A stretch of DNA of 64,000 bases. Origin: Acanthococcus lagerstroemiae (Eukaryota; Arthropoda; Insecta; Hemiptera; Eriococcidae). Below are positions 23,301 to 34,499 of the stretch, piece after piece (the stretch's first letter is position 1; each line of letters begins with the position of its first letter). The DNA is taken from assembly GCA_031841125.1 (NCBI GenBank), contig CM063113.1, positions 57,777,211 through 57,841,210 of the forward strand. Reading direction: 5' to 3'. The notes beneath the pieces were generated by a model. The model saw nothing but the letters and a program-made list of their open reading frames with translations. It was not told where the DNA came from and did not search any database. The position numbers and the translations under genes are program-made.

Positions 23301-26300
23301 TGAATTTTAGAATTCTTCAAAACTTCATGGAAATTTTCGAATTTTGAAAATTAAGTTCATTTTTCGACTTCTTTGTATTCTGTTCTAAAGGGTAGCAGAA
23401 AGAAGTATTTTCAAAACAGTTGTGCTCAGTGCTTTCACTTGGGGGAGGGGGAGCAGAGAGAAGAAGGCATTTTTGATATTATCCTCCAACATTTCTTCGT
23501 CAAGCAAAAGCAAGGGAAGAAATAAAAGATGTTAATTGTTCCTGAAATTGTGTGTGGAGGAAGTCGAGTATGAATGATATGTTGTACTCCTTACCACTGA
23601 GCATCCCCTCTTCTGAAACGTACTTAATATGGAGGAAACTGTGTCCAGTATCACCCCTACTGTTTGAAAATGCAACGGAATTACTATGTGTTTTCAGTTT
23701 GGATACTGAAGGGGCTACGAATACCCCCGTGTTCCGACGCATTAAGGGAAGCTTATTCAACAGTAAGTTTTCCCTGGGGACATTTGCCTGCTCTAATATC
23801 CAGAAATGCCACAAATGTTTGAAAATGCTACAAAAACTATAATTGCTATTATGACCCCAACTTGAATTCTAAATTGGCTACTTAAGGCAAAATTAAGGTT
23901 AAAAATGTAACTCTGATCTTATAATTCCTGTTTTAACTTTCCTTGAAAATGTTTGAATTTTAGAAGCGAAATTTCGCTCTCGAAAACTTCTGGGTATTCT
24001 TTTTTTCAGGACGGGAAAAAGCAGTACTTCAGAAACAGTGGGGGTGATTGTATTTTTCCAAGGTAAGGAAGGGTAGCAGACATTTTTCATGATATTATCC
24101 CCAATATTTCTTCGTCAAGCAAAAGAAAAAAAAAAAGAATAATGTACGTTAATGGTTACTAAATGTAAATGTGTCGGAAGGGGGTACAAATGATACGTTG
24201 TATTCTTTACCATTTTATACCCCCGCCCCCGCTCTATAGATACCTAATATGGTGTGGGGGGACGTATGGCGATGTACGCATGCCAAAGTAGCCCCTGAGA
24301 CACTGCACCCCCGGCCACAGGAACTACCCTTTCGAGTATCGCGTCAGTGACCGGAGGGACATAGATAACCTAATATGGAGCGAATCATACTACTTCTCTG
24401 CACCCCAGAAGATCGTCAAACTGATTGAAAATGTAACAAAAACTACATTCACTAGATTTTTTTTTTATAATATGAATATGAAAGGAGATACCAAAGTCAA
24501 AATTTAGATGGTTAAAATTTTACTCTAATTTCATTATTTAAACGTTTAACATCTCACAGAATTTTAATTCTAGAAATTAAATTTCTTTAAGGAACGAACA
24601 TGTTTCTCGATCTTCAAAGAATGGAAAAATGTATTCAGCCGCCCTACAATTAAAATACCAAGTTCTCTTCATTAATGAAATGGAAGGTTGATTTTCTCTA
24701 CTTTTCTCAGAAAAAATAAATAAAGTTCACTCACAGAGAAAGCACAGACTGCCTTCTTCTCGTCTCTTTATCAATAAATAACTTACGCTTCAAAAAAACA
24801 AAGGAACAATTTATTTTTTCTTCATAAGCAAAAAGATCACGATCTTCCATTCAGAAAAGAAAATCAGTAATTTTCTTCTTTTTCCTCAAACAAACAATTT
24901 TCTTATCTCAAACTTTTTTTTTCTTATTTCTGGAGTTGAGCAACAAGTTTCTCTCGTCGAAATCCGTGAGAGCACTAAAATTCAAATAAAATACTTCAAT
25001 TGAACGAAAATAGCTCAATTTGTACAGCTGAACATGCCATCGGCATTAGAGGTTTCTCTGGAGCGATTGATTTCGAAAAACCGTTAGATTTTTTTCTGGC
25101 TCCATTTAAGCTCTCTAATAATAAATTCTCATTAAATTGACGAAAGTAAAATTTTATAAATTCAACAAATGATGAAAAGTAGAAAATGAAATGTTCGAAT
25201 TCAGTGTCAAAGAAGTCTTACATTCCGGCACATCGTTCAATTTTCCAAATTGGGTCAATTGAAAAGAGCCGATTTTTTCGCTTTCCTTGTGAGAAAGATT
25301 CAAGTTCTCATTTTAGATATGGAAGATGCGTTTTTCTTGATTTCATTGAATAACCTGCATATTAGCATTTTTGAAGAGGTAGGAGTCGCATTTGGAGTCC
25401 AAATCGGGATCGGATAACAAATATAATTTAACTTTCGAATTCAGCAACCGTCAATACCAATATTCCGAAATTTAGTTCGATTTTTTAAGTCAGATCAATT
25501 TTGCCCATTTAAAGGAGCTGAGTTTCGGACTTCGGTGTTCAAAACGGGGTCTGATAGAATATCACAAAATGAACTATATGAAAATTTCTTATTCGAATAC
25601 CTTTGTCGTTTTTATGCAAACTTTTTTTTTTTTATTTTTATAATGTTTTGGGCGGGAAGATATATAGTAAAACTGGTTTTGGTTTTTTCAACAGAGGGGC
25701 GGAAGGGGAGGTTCGTCTTTCATTCGGCAGACTGATAATAAGAGAGATTAAAAAGTAGTAGCCAATCATTGGTCAAAAAAAAACTGGAGCCAAGTACTGG
25801 TCAGACCAAATGTTGGTCAGATTTTCTGAATTTCGTTATCGATTTTGATAATGTACCTACTTTGAAAATAAGGGAACTTCATCGCGTCGAAAACAGGCAA
25901 ATTTTTCCACAGCTCATATTTTCAACGCGAACCGTCAAAATAACTTCAAACACAGCTCATATTAATGTATTGTGAGTCTGCCAGACACTGATGAAAAATT
26001 AAACTCTCACATCCTCTAGCGAACCAAATATATATGGCTTCAAAATTTTTACCATTAGTTGGCACTTGACCAATAAGTGACAACTTACCTTTTTTTTTCT
26101 CTCTCTCTCTCTCTCTCTTTCGTTCGTTCTTTCTTTCTTTCTTTCTAATTTGCTCTCAGCCCGAGCCCTGTAATCTGCCATTACTTCAGAGACGTCGGAA
26201 AGGCTGGTAAGGCTATCTTAGCCCTCTTCCCTTCGGGGCGAAAAACCAGCCTAGGTCGAAATCTAGCGAGTTGCTATGTGGGCTCAAACCCGGGATCTCT

Positions 26301-29300
26301 GGATTCCGAGACCAACGCGCTATCCACTCGACCAACTTGAAAACCAAAATCTAGGACTGCATGCCATCATCTCATTTTCTCATTACGTTCGAAATTAGGT
26401 ATGACCTTCAGATAACTGTAAACAGAGAGAGTGCTTTCTGAATGCAAACACTATTTATTGAACCAAGTCAAGTGAATCAAGTGAGATCAACGATCATGAA
26501 CACGACATTTTACTCAAGGTACTCAACCTTGCAGTGAGGTTCGGTTATGAAGCACAGTTAAACCATTCTTTTAATGCTGGTCTACTTACGATGTGATTTT
26601 GACAGATGTTTGTAGTCTTAGCTGATAGGTAACTTGAGGATCACATTTGTGGATTCATTCATAGTTCTATCAAAAATTGTAGCCATTAATGTTACACTAA
26701 AACCTTCTTGCATTTCATTTTTTGAAATCTTACCTTATGCGCCGCAACAGTCTCGCAATTCTAAGCCTTGGGCAAGAAAAGGTTAAATTGGATCACAGAT
26801 ATACAGACCCATATTTCAATTCTGAGATAACGAACTCGTATAATTATCCAATTATATAATTTATGAATTATATCAAAGGTTGGGAATTCGGTTCAAGGAA
26901 TTGCTCGTCCTACAAAATGAAAACAACGCTAATGACTCATCGCTAGTTTTGTCTTATCAAATTGGATAGGAATCACGACGCCACGATCATCTTCAAAATC
27001 ATCGGCGCCGATGCTGCTCCAGTTATTTTGTAGTAAATTGTCTGGCACTAGGTCCACCGGACTGACGATAATGGAACGATGTTTGATTTTTCGAGGCTCA
27101 ACAAAATCATTTTGAATTTTAAAATTCGGTTTTTGGGGTGCATTCACGAATTTACTGAGGTTTCATGTCTGGTAAACATACCATAAGCTAGGGTAACTTG
27201 GGATTTGTGGGGAAACCCCGGACACAGGTAGCTAGAACTGGAGTAACACTGGTAAGATGCGATACTTCTTTTTGTTATTAACTGGTTAAATAAAAGCTGA
27301 GACTTGTAGCTACACTGTCATGAGGTGAAGACCGATGTTCAAGTTCTAATTTATAGAGCCGGCAACATCCGGAGTTCCCCCACAAATCCAATCTTACCCC
27401 AGTTTACGGTAGATTCACTGATACAAAAGAGAACATCTTGGTGTTGTTAAGAGTGCCTCATTTGAAAAACTACTAGTTAGCCTATTGGTTCTTAAAAGTG
27501 AATGCTGCTAGAACACACTACTGACATTGTTTCCTACTGAAACAGAACCGCAGTGTTAAGTACATCATTTGTGGGACAAAATAGCCTATCACATCTTCTT
27601 AGTATCTCGACAGCGGAATTGTGCGATTAGATAACGACTTATGCAAGATAATACATTTGAGTGGTGAGTCTCAATTAAAAGTTCTCATATAGGTATACTT
27701 TTACAGTTTTAGAAGTATGGAAAAAACACTTTTTCTCCTAGCTTCGCCATTCCTTCAGCTCATCCTCATATGTATCTGACAAATTATCATTTGATTAAAA
27801 GTTACAGGAATCCAACTCAACCTCGTGTAGCTGCGAGCTTGAGTAAATTTGTGTACACACGTACACTCGTACTTACTTCAGTTCTCATGGCCTTGAAAGT
27901 AAGCACACCTCACCATATCAACATTTATGTCACTGGGTAGCATAAATTCCCTCTCAAATCCATCCCGTAATCGTCGGCACGATCTTCGTGAGCGGCGACG
28001 ACATTGCAGGTTTTGCCGGTCACCTTAGTACGTATTTCCTGCGGCTTGAAGTGTTGCACGTCCAAGTGAATCTACAAAACCACCTATTACATACGAAAAC
28101 AGATAAGAAACCATTATATTGGACTGGAAAGATTGGAATGAAGCTGACTTAGCTTGTCTATACTTGCTAAGTCTTACCTACCTGATCCGTTATGTATATG
28201 AAATCATGACTGTGGTAAAAGGGTTTCGAAGGGCGAGAAACGAACTCTGCAACTTAAAGCACTCATAAAGCTGGGGATAACTTACGGTGAAATAATTAGC
28301 CAACAGCTCGTCCTCTGCAGGATTTCTTTTGCTGGATGGATCAGCAGCGGCGAACGAGCGCTACGGATAAAATGTATCCGGCCCGTACGATAAAGACATT
28401 TTAGCTGGATTTCTTAAGTTGTCCGAAGTCAAAACTAATCCGAACTTCTGGTCGTAAACTTTCGCATTTGCATAGAAATTGTCGTAATTTCCCGCTAAAG
28501 AATTTGAAACATCTGATGAGCTGGAAGTAGATCTACTGATAGTGGTTTCAGTGGTCTTTGGGTCTTGCGACATCGTTTTGAGGTCGCAGTAGGTATATAT
28601 AGTCTCAGTGATGATGAAAATTGACGAACTCACGCGACCACCGGTACCGTTGATGTGGCTCTGAAACAAGCGAAGAGTTTCAGTTTGGAACGTAGGGGGT
28701 GATGTAAATTTCGAAAACGTAGGTGGAATTGTGAATTCAATTGCTAACACAGACTCCCGAGTACATATTACAAGGCAAATTCAGGAAGGTTTATGACATG
28801 AATTTTATGTCGAGTTCAGGATTAGAGTGGAGCAGTGTTACCTGCCTGCAGCACTTACAGCAATAAGATTACTCAGTTAAAGCTGTCTTGAAAGTATCTC
28901 ATTAGATTAAGAATGGTTTTTTCAAGCCCAAGGCCAGGAAAAAGTATTCGAAAAGGAGCCATCAGTTATTTTGACATTTCATGTACGCACTTGCCATCCG
29001 TTCCTCGCTTTCTTTTCAAGACCTGAAATCAGTTCTATGCACGTTCAACTATGATGAGGATGCAATGGTATACCTACTTATGAGTCTAACTTACCTTCCG
29101 CCAGTACTGTGAAGCCTTTATTAAACATGAAATTCTGTCTTCTTACAAAAACTACCCGCGTTTATCAATCAAACTGATATTGCAATATCGGAAAGTTTTT
29201 GGCCATTGATTTGGTGGCCAGCAATTGCTGGCTGGTTTTCGAAAGGTCGTCCATCGAAAATAAGTTGCAAGGTAGCATTGTTATGAAAATGCATTGGCAT

Positions 29301-32300
29301 AGTTTGTGGTCCTGAAGTGGAGGTTGTGTTACTATAGTCAAATGAAATGCATTGAACCCGAAACCTGGTGTAGTACCCGATTGACAATTTGGAGAGCACT
29401 CACAAAACATATCACAAACCACTACCGTTTTGAGACTTTTGGACACTCACATTTTTTTGTGAGTGTTCAACATCTCATCATTTTAAAACAGTGTGTGCGA
29501 AGTGATCACTCAGCATTAGTGTGATTACTGAGTGATGTTCACAAATGCACTCACAATTGGCCTCACTGCCAGTCGGGTAGGTTCCAACCCCAGAAGTCTC
29601 CAATTGGAGTTCGGTTTTCTCCACAATCGCACTATCTTGCACGTCTATCAACCGTACTGCCATCGTATTTCCCAATTTCTGCTTTCAACGTCCGTTTTTC
29701 CAGACAGTAATCAAACGTTCGCTTGTTTCAGGCGAATTAAGGTCGGTAGATCAGCTTCCTGACCAAAATGAAGGAGCGTTAGCCCGTTCATCTTCGCTCG
29801 CAGAACCAGTGTTCGAAAATGTAACTCATCGAACAGTTGATTTGGGATCGTTAAAAGGCGACTCTGAAAATGAATCTACTTCTCAGCCGGTTACTACTAG
29901 CTATGACAAAGATGGCGCCAGCACCAGTAACGTTGTTAATGCATCATTCGTGGATAAACTCAGCCATCAAATTCAAGTAATACTAAAGCATTTCCAGGAG
30001 CCTGAACCAATTGGCATTCCTGGTCAAGATATCCTCCCCGAACCGATGTATGCTCCAAATACGACCGGCTCCATGGTAGTAACGACCGGATCCTTTTACA
30101 ACATAGCCATCTGGGGTTTGTCCAATTTCTCGATCAATTCGGTGAATACAAGACTTGATAGTATGGAGGTAAGTGCGAGACCCTTCTCATGGATGACATT
30201 TCCCGTTCGTCTGCCATTATTTGACTAACTTTTCCTAATACACGGGTAAAGACTATGTCTCTTTTTCCTTGTGACGCAAATTGGATTGCGGATAATTTTT
30301 CTTGGACCGCAAATTGTATGTTTTTTGACATTTTTATGTCTTTACTTTGGTACAAAATGGAAAGGGCGTGACGAAAAGAGCATTACGAAAATAATAGTAA
30401 TAGGCTGACTGGACTGACTCAACACTCTTCATTCGCCTGCGAGTACCACACTCCTTGTATCAACCTATATTCCCTTGCGAGCATCACTTTCCTTGTACCA
30501 GTCTGTGAGCACTAAGCTCTGCTAGTGCATCATCTTGCAGACAAGTCTGCAACCACGGGAGTGCATTTTCATGACTGCTTCACATATGCTAGCAAAGGAC
30601 AGTGTTGGAAGAACAAACGAGAACGAGAAAAAAAAGCTGCATATTCTTGGTTCTCGTTTTCAGAACGAGAACGAGAATGGGAACAGGACCAGGTTGGGAA
30701 GATGAACGAGAACGGGAACGTTGGTAATTATAGGGTAATGAGAACGAGGAGCATGCATGAAAACCATGCAGTTAAAGAAGAACGAACGAGAACGGGAACG
30801 AGATGATTTTTTCATTCTTCTAACACCTTTGCAGCGGGCGCGAAAGTATAAACTTGTGAAAGCATAAACCATCAATTATAGATATTTTAATGAGAAAATC
30901 AACCTGCAGTACTCGGATGTTAGAAGAACGAACGAGTACAAAAATAAAAACGGCATGTTCTCGTTCTTAGAACAAGAATGAGTACGAGAACATGACTGGA
31001 TTGAGAACAAAAACGGAGAACGGGAATGGGAACAGAACAAGGTGGGAACAAGAACGGGAACGTTGGTAATTTTAAGGTAAGGGGAACAAAGAACATTAAT
31101 GAGAACCACGCAATTAGAGAAGAACGAACGGGAATGGGAACGATGGTTTTTGCGTTCTTCCAACACTGGCAAGGGAATACAGGGGCTAATACAAGGAGTG
31201 TGGTACTCGCCGGCGAATGAAAAGTTTTGAGTCAGTCAGTCAGTCAGTTACACATATTTATTATTATTTATTTTTCCACAATTGTAGACTCAGGGGGACC
31301 TGGCCGGTGAGCTCGCTAATCTTAAAATTGATCGTTAGGTTCATCAGCGCCAATATAAGTCAAATTTCAAACTTTTTTGACTATATGCACAATCCTTATC
31401 AAATTAAATCCCCCTCCCCTCTCTCCTACAGCTGTACAATTTTGAGCTCAGCATCAAAGTAAGGTGAGGATTGAATTAAGTTACCCCAAAACGCCTACAG
31501 TTGATATTCCATTCTCATGTCCTTTTGGAAATACTCAATTTTCTAAATGTGGTATCCATGTATGGGGTAGAGAGAGGAAAAAATTCTAGGAATCATTAGA
31601 TGGAGATGTCGAGAAATGGGTTTCAGGGTAATTCGAAACCTTACTGCTCACAAATACTCGGAGACATTGTAAAAATAAAAACTAAAATAAAATCAAGTGG
31701 GCCTGTGTTAATGCATGGTAGTACGAAGAGGCATTTTGTTGCATTTCGGGAGGCAAACTGCTTTCTCCTTGTCAGTTTTTTACGAGTCCCCTCCACTGCA
31801 GATTGGGTATTTGCGCGTACGACAGAAAAGTAACAGTTGGTACGATTCTGGCATAACAAGTTACACGTGCATCGAAAGATTATACGGCAAGAAGAAATTA
31901 TTTTAATTTTGCTTCTAGGTTTACGTGGAGCTGCGGATTAAAAGGGTGCTAATCGAAGGGAATTATTCTGTTAGCCATCTCCTGTTGAGCAGCGCCGGAC
32001 CGTTTAACATCACTCTGGCGAATGTTACCGCTACCGCTATAGTCGACTTGGAAACGGACAGCGAAGGCAAACTGTATGCTAATAACTCCACCATTGACAT
32101 GAAATACCAAAATATCGAGGTATACCGCTGGACTGCTGTCCCCTTCGCAAAGGCTGCTCCTATAACTCAACGTTTATTCGCAACATTTGAATATGATTAT
32201 AATTATCGATTCTTTCAGGTCGTGCTCGAAGACATCAGCAGTGTTTTGAAACCCTTCGTCAACACTGGCGCTGCTTCGGTGATCGAGTCGGAGAAGAGGC

Positions 32301-32995
32301 ACATGTTGGAGAACATCAACGAGCGATTGATAACCGAGCTGAACAAACGCCTGGCTGTGGTGCCAAGGATTCCGCCGTTGACTGAGATCTCGCCGGTCGA
32401 TTTGGCCGTGCTCGAAGGTCGCAAATTCGTGAAGGCGCGTTACGAACCGTTCGTCATAAGCGACGTAATCGATTTCCAGAATCCATTTGTCAAAGTGCAC
32501 GTCGGTCCTGTGTCAGTGAACGGTCTGTCAAAGTTCGCCAGGGTCGGCAATGTTTCGCTGGCCTTGGCCAATGAAACTGTTCTTGTTGGTATCCGGGTTA
32601 TCACAGGTCGTCTGTACGGTAGCTGCCACTGGTACTACGATTTCGGTCAAGTCGGGATCAAACGTCACGGGCAGTCCAACTTCACAGTCGCGCATCTGCA
32701 AATTGAGGCCAAGGTGAACCAAAGCGTGGATTCGCGCAGATCTCCGCAGCTAGAGGATCTGCAGGTGGAGACTGGCCCTATTATAGTGAAGATGGATGGA
32801 AATGGTCGTTTCGATTACATCGTCGAAATAGTGGTCAAAATGCTGCCGAAGATGCTGCGATATGTGATAATTGACGCGTTAGAGGAGCCGCTGAAACTAA
32901 AGGTGCAGAAGGAGGTGTTGAATAAAATTAACGTCGATCAGGTCGTCGAGGAAAACATGCCGGAGATTAAAAAGTATTTGTCTGAGAAATTATAA
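20277..32995 (+). CDS. Group 7 allergen/JHBP-like secreted lipid-binding protein, gene B
   Basis: Four exons are proposed: 20277-20322, 29732-30168, 31919-32119 and 32219-32995. Joined they total 1461 nt, giving 486 residues plus stop. Exon 1 encodes a Met followed by a short hydrophobic signal peptide and ends in phase 1 at a perfect GTAAGT donor; the exon at 29732 enters in phase 1. The remaining structure copies gene A: a polar, Ser-rich linker, then two TULIP-like modules with 'EPIGIPGQ', 'IWGLSNF', 'SPVDLAVLEGRKFV', 'VNGLSKFARVG', 'ITGRLYG' and 'YVIIDALEEPLK'. The product is probably a secreted lipid carrier. The linker is shorter and less Thr-rich than in gene A. Assigning the distant first exon is inference; another gene could own it. 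Exons 2 to 4 are secure. Confidence 0.78.
21127..22817. repeat. Foldback element with tandem-inverted arms
   Basis: The left end 'AGTAGATATATCATATTCAT' is mirrored by 'ATGAATATGATATATCTACT' at 22817. The 21127-21420 block is found reversed twice on the right (22310-22525 and 22560-22817), with a decayed further copy at 21428 onward on the left. CCTTTC stands directly outside both ends (21121-21126 and 22818-22823). It encodes no protein. It lies in intron 1 of gene B. Confidence 0.72.
23380..24430. repeat. Diverged tandem duplication, about 612 bp
   Basis: 'TTTCTTCGTCAAGCAAAAG' and its surroundings at about 23490 recur near 24103; 'GTACTCCTTACCA' near 23584 pairs with 'GTATTCTTTACCA' near 24199. 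The second copy was then hit by the LINE fragment at 24253-24360. No gene. Confidence 0.55.
24253..24360 (-). mobile_element. LINE 3'-end fragment (family L1a), copy 2, with target-site duplication
   Basis: The 108-nt fragment is flanked by 'ATAGATACCTAATATGG' (24236-24252) and 'ATAGATAACCTAATATGG' (24361-24378). It is a very short, 5'-truncated insertion in the second copy of a local tandem duplication. Confidence 0.75.
24380..26090. other. No gene recognised; AT-rich intron of gene B
   Basis: Low-complexity A/T stretches. The part at 25.3-25.56 kb resembles the degenerate repeats at 13-15 kb. Confidence 0.35.
26092..26340 (-). mobile_element. tRNA-derived SINE, family 2, with microsatellite tail
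   Basis: On the minus strand the head is 'GGTCGAGTGGATAGCGCG' (A box) with 'GGGTTTGAGCCC' (B box), then a body ending in (AAAG)n, (AG)n and A runs at 26092-26145. The second copy is at 43258-43473. It lies in intron 1 of gene B. Confidence 0.75.
26929..28573 (-). pseudogene. Small heat-shock protein (alpha-crystallin domain), l(2)efl-type, probably broken
   Basis: It reads right to left. Exon 1 (28573-28286) starts 'MSQDPKTTETT' and holds 'YDQKFGLVLTSDNLRNP', like the sHSP N-terminal 'DQHFGL' region, and ends at a GTAAGT donor. Exon 2 (28071-27914) holds the start of the alpha-crystallin domain, 'IHLDVQHFKPQEI', then 'HEDRADDYG'. After a frame change comes 'FEREFMLPSDINVD', matching the 'F.R.Y.LP.DVD' strand. 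A third open block (27147-26929) ends with 'VVIPIQ', like the C-terminal I-x-I motif; its acceptor is unclear. Lesions: an in-frame TAG at 28363-28361 in exon 1, and a shift near 27960 where the 'GGAT' motif is repeated, about 5 nt extra. sHSPs are ATP-independent chaperones; this copy could not make a full domain. It lies antisense within intron 1 of gene B. Confidence 0.62.
27188..27402. repeat. Inverted-repeat mini-element
   Basis: 'GGATTTGTGGGGAAACCCCGG' at about 27201 faces 'CCGGAGTTCCCCCACAAATCC' at about 27369, in arms of about 34 nt. It lies within the small heat-shock pseudogene. Confidence 0.55.
28600..29730. other. No gene recognised between the sHSP locus and the next gene B exon
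   Basis: Open stretches on the minus strand (29165-29675) change frame repeatedly and resemble nothing I know. A short palindrome 'CACTCAG...CTGAGTG' lies at about 29506-29535. Confidence 0.3.
29732..30168 (+). CDS. Gene B, exon with linker and start of module 1
   Basis: The acceptor 'cttgtttcag' precedes 29732 and the donor GAG|GTAAGT follows 30168. It encodes a polar linker and then 'IQVILKHFQEPEPIGIPGQ', the counterpart of the gene A sequence at 6085-6150. There is one long frame with no stop. Confidence 0.82.
30405..31250. repeat. Inverted-repeat element with GAACGGGAACG-rich tandem core
   Basis: Arms of about 85 nt face each other (30405-30490 and 31165-31250), sharing 'GAGTACCACACTCCTTGTAT'. 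Between them lie two diverged tandem units (about 30600-30830 and 30920-31170) built on 'GAACGAGAACGGGAACG'. It sits in the intron of gene B before the exon at 31919. Confidence 0.65.
31919..32119 (+). CDS. Gene B, exon for the middle of module 1
   Basis: The acceptor 'ttgcttctag' ends at 31918. The donor is GAG|GTATAC at 32119/32120. Length is 201 nt, phase 0 at both ends. It encodes 'GPFNITLANVTATAIVDL', parallel to gene A. Confidence 0.8.
32219..32995 (+). CDS. Gene B, last exon: end of module 1 and all of module 2
   Basis: The acceptor 'gattctttcag' ends at 32218 and the stop TAA is at 32993-32995. The preceding intron is only 99 nt and stop-free, so a single open frame runs from 31925 to 32995. 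Alignment with gene A shows that the 33 intron-encoded residues have no counterpart there, which argues for splicing. Confidence 0.85.
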   Translation, partial: VVLEDISSVLKPFVNTGAASVIESEKRHMLENINERLITELNKRLAVVPRIPPLTEISPVDLAVLEGRKFVKARYEPFVISDVIDFQNPFVKVHVGPVSVNGLSKFARVGNVSLALANETVLVGIRVITGRLYGSCHWYYDFGQVGIKRHGQSNFTVAHLQIEAKVNQSVDSRRSPQLEDLQVETGPIIVKMDGNGRFDYIVEIVVKMLPKMLRYVIIDALEEPLKLKVQKEVLNKINVDQVVEENMPEIKKYLSEKL

Positions 32996-33012
32996 GGCGT
33001 GTATGTTATGTA

Positions 33013-33018
33013 AATAAA
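33013..33018 (+). terminator. Poly(A) signal of gene B
   Basis: AATAAA lies 18 nt after the stop codon, inside a short AT-rich 3' flank. Confidence 0.5.
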
Positions 33019-33329
33019 TATTAATTTATTTATTGCTTTTGCTAATGCTCAGAATTGAAACAGAATTATTACCGTCAGTGGGAAGGGACTTGCGAATGGG
33101 GGGCGTCTTGTTAAGTCAACTGTTTTCAGAACTAGCAGTTGTCCCAGCTTGTTTAAAGCTGAATTTACATTTATGCTGACGTTTTGTCTTGACAGGCTGT
33201 GCGTTATTGTTAGGCACATAAGGAGAACCAATTCCAGAATTTCCGATAAAAAAAAAACCGATCTGCTATTGTGATAAGAAATACACCAATTATATGCGAA
33301 AATTGGATTACAATTAATTAAGTCTGATT

Positions 33330-33850
33330 TTGATCCACAAACTTATCAGTCTCTGATTATACCCTTTCTTCATGTGGGGACGGGTAATAAAACTTTCCCA
33401 CGGAAACCCTGCCTGTCGTAAAAGGCGACTAAAAGGAACCCTCAAGGACTTGCAGCTGGCAAGTGCGGGTTTGGCACTCGGATTTGATGTAAGTCTTTTC
33501 ACTTCTTTCAGTCCCTACAGTTAAGCACTCCCATGCTCAGAATCTACGTTAGGGGGGGGCGACGTTGGATGCGAACTGAAGACTCGACGACATAAAGTCA
33601 AAGTGGTCGTGTAGCACAGACGGTAAAGATTCTCCACTCTTAAAAATGGGTATGAAGCAGTAAGTGGCCTGCATACGACAGACGAAGAGTCGCCTACGCC
33701 CTTCTTACCGTAGTCTGTATCTCAGTGCAGCTGCGGCTTAAGGTTGGTGTTACCTATGCTAAGGGGATGCATGGCTGTTGGGCTAGAACAGTCGCTAATA
33801 GGAACCTGAGGAATGCCGACTGACCTCCTTCAGTAAGTAAGCTTGCCGTC
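33330..33850 (+). repeat. Repeat-like segment containing 'TGTCGTAAAAGGCGACTA'
   Basis: The self-complementary 'GTCGTAAAAGGCGAC' core lies at about 33416-33430. I recall similar wording in insect non-LTR elements but cannot name one. It may be the upstream part of the LINE relic that follows. No coding capacity is seen. Confidence 0.3.
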
Positions 33851-33909
33851 GTATCCGGAGTACTGCCACTGTGTATTCTGTCTATTTCTTCCGGGACTCG
33901 TGGAAACTA

Positions 33910-34239
33910 CACAATGTATTCAAAAAGTTCCGGAACTAATTTTGTATAAAACGTACAACTGGCGCTATCTGTTAGCCGACGCCGGAACTATGCAATATCA
34001 TCCCTTGGCTACCCAAAATTGAAAATGGCGATGAAGGAACAGCGTTTCGAAAATGTTGAGGCGATTCAAAGAAATATGATCAGGGCTCTGAAAGCCATTC
34101 CAGAAGAAGAGTTCTCCAGATCGTTCCAGCGACTGTACGAGAAGGGGATTATATTGAAAACTAAATGAAAACTTTTTTCTAAACTCTTTTTTTCCTTTCG
34201 TGAAAAAAATTAGTTCTGGAACTTTTTGAATACACTGTG
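33910..34239 (+). mobile_element. Internally deleted mariner element
   Basis: Terminal repeats agree over about 28 nt ('TGTATTCAAAAAGTTCC' and inverted 'GGAACTTTTTGAATACA'). TA stands at each border. The interior retains the transposase C-terminal block 'RFENVEAIQRNMIRALKAIP' and 'EEEFSRSFQRLYER' (34046-34150). The catalytic core is gone, so it cannot move itself. Confidence 0.82.
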
Positions 34240-34499
34240 TATAAGGAGACCAATAAAATGTTAGCATTTTATATGCTTTTACTATTGGGTATACTTGAGC
34301 GAAAACCGTCACGCTCTCCCGACACGAATTTAGTGGTTGACTTTTCGATGGAAATTTATTTTTCTTCCAGCCATGGGTATACTTGCTGGAGAGTGTTGGA
34401 TGAATCGACTTTATCGGACTACCGTTACATCCAATACATATTGGGGCACCTAAGAAGGAACACAAAGCTATCAAAAACCCTAGGAATACTGACTGAGGG

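Noticed and set aside
26160..26340. tRNA gene
   Set aside because: A- and B-box-like motifs are present but the acceptor stem does not close, and a body with microsatellite tail follows. It is a SINE.
29165..29675. Possible gene on the minus strand before the gene B exon
   Set aside because: Open stretches switch frame and contain stops; no known domain could be seen.
31925..32995. Single 356-codon exon for gene B
   Set aside because: Comparison with gene A shows 33 extra residues exactly between a good donor and acceptor, so two exons with a stop-free intron fit better.
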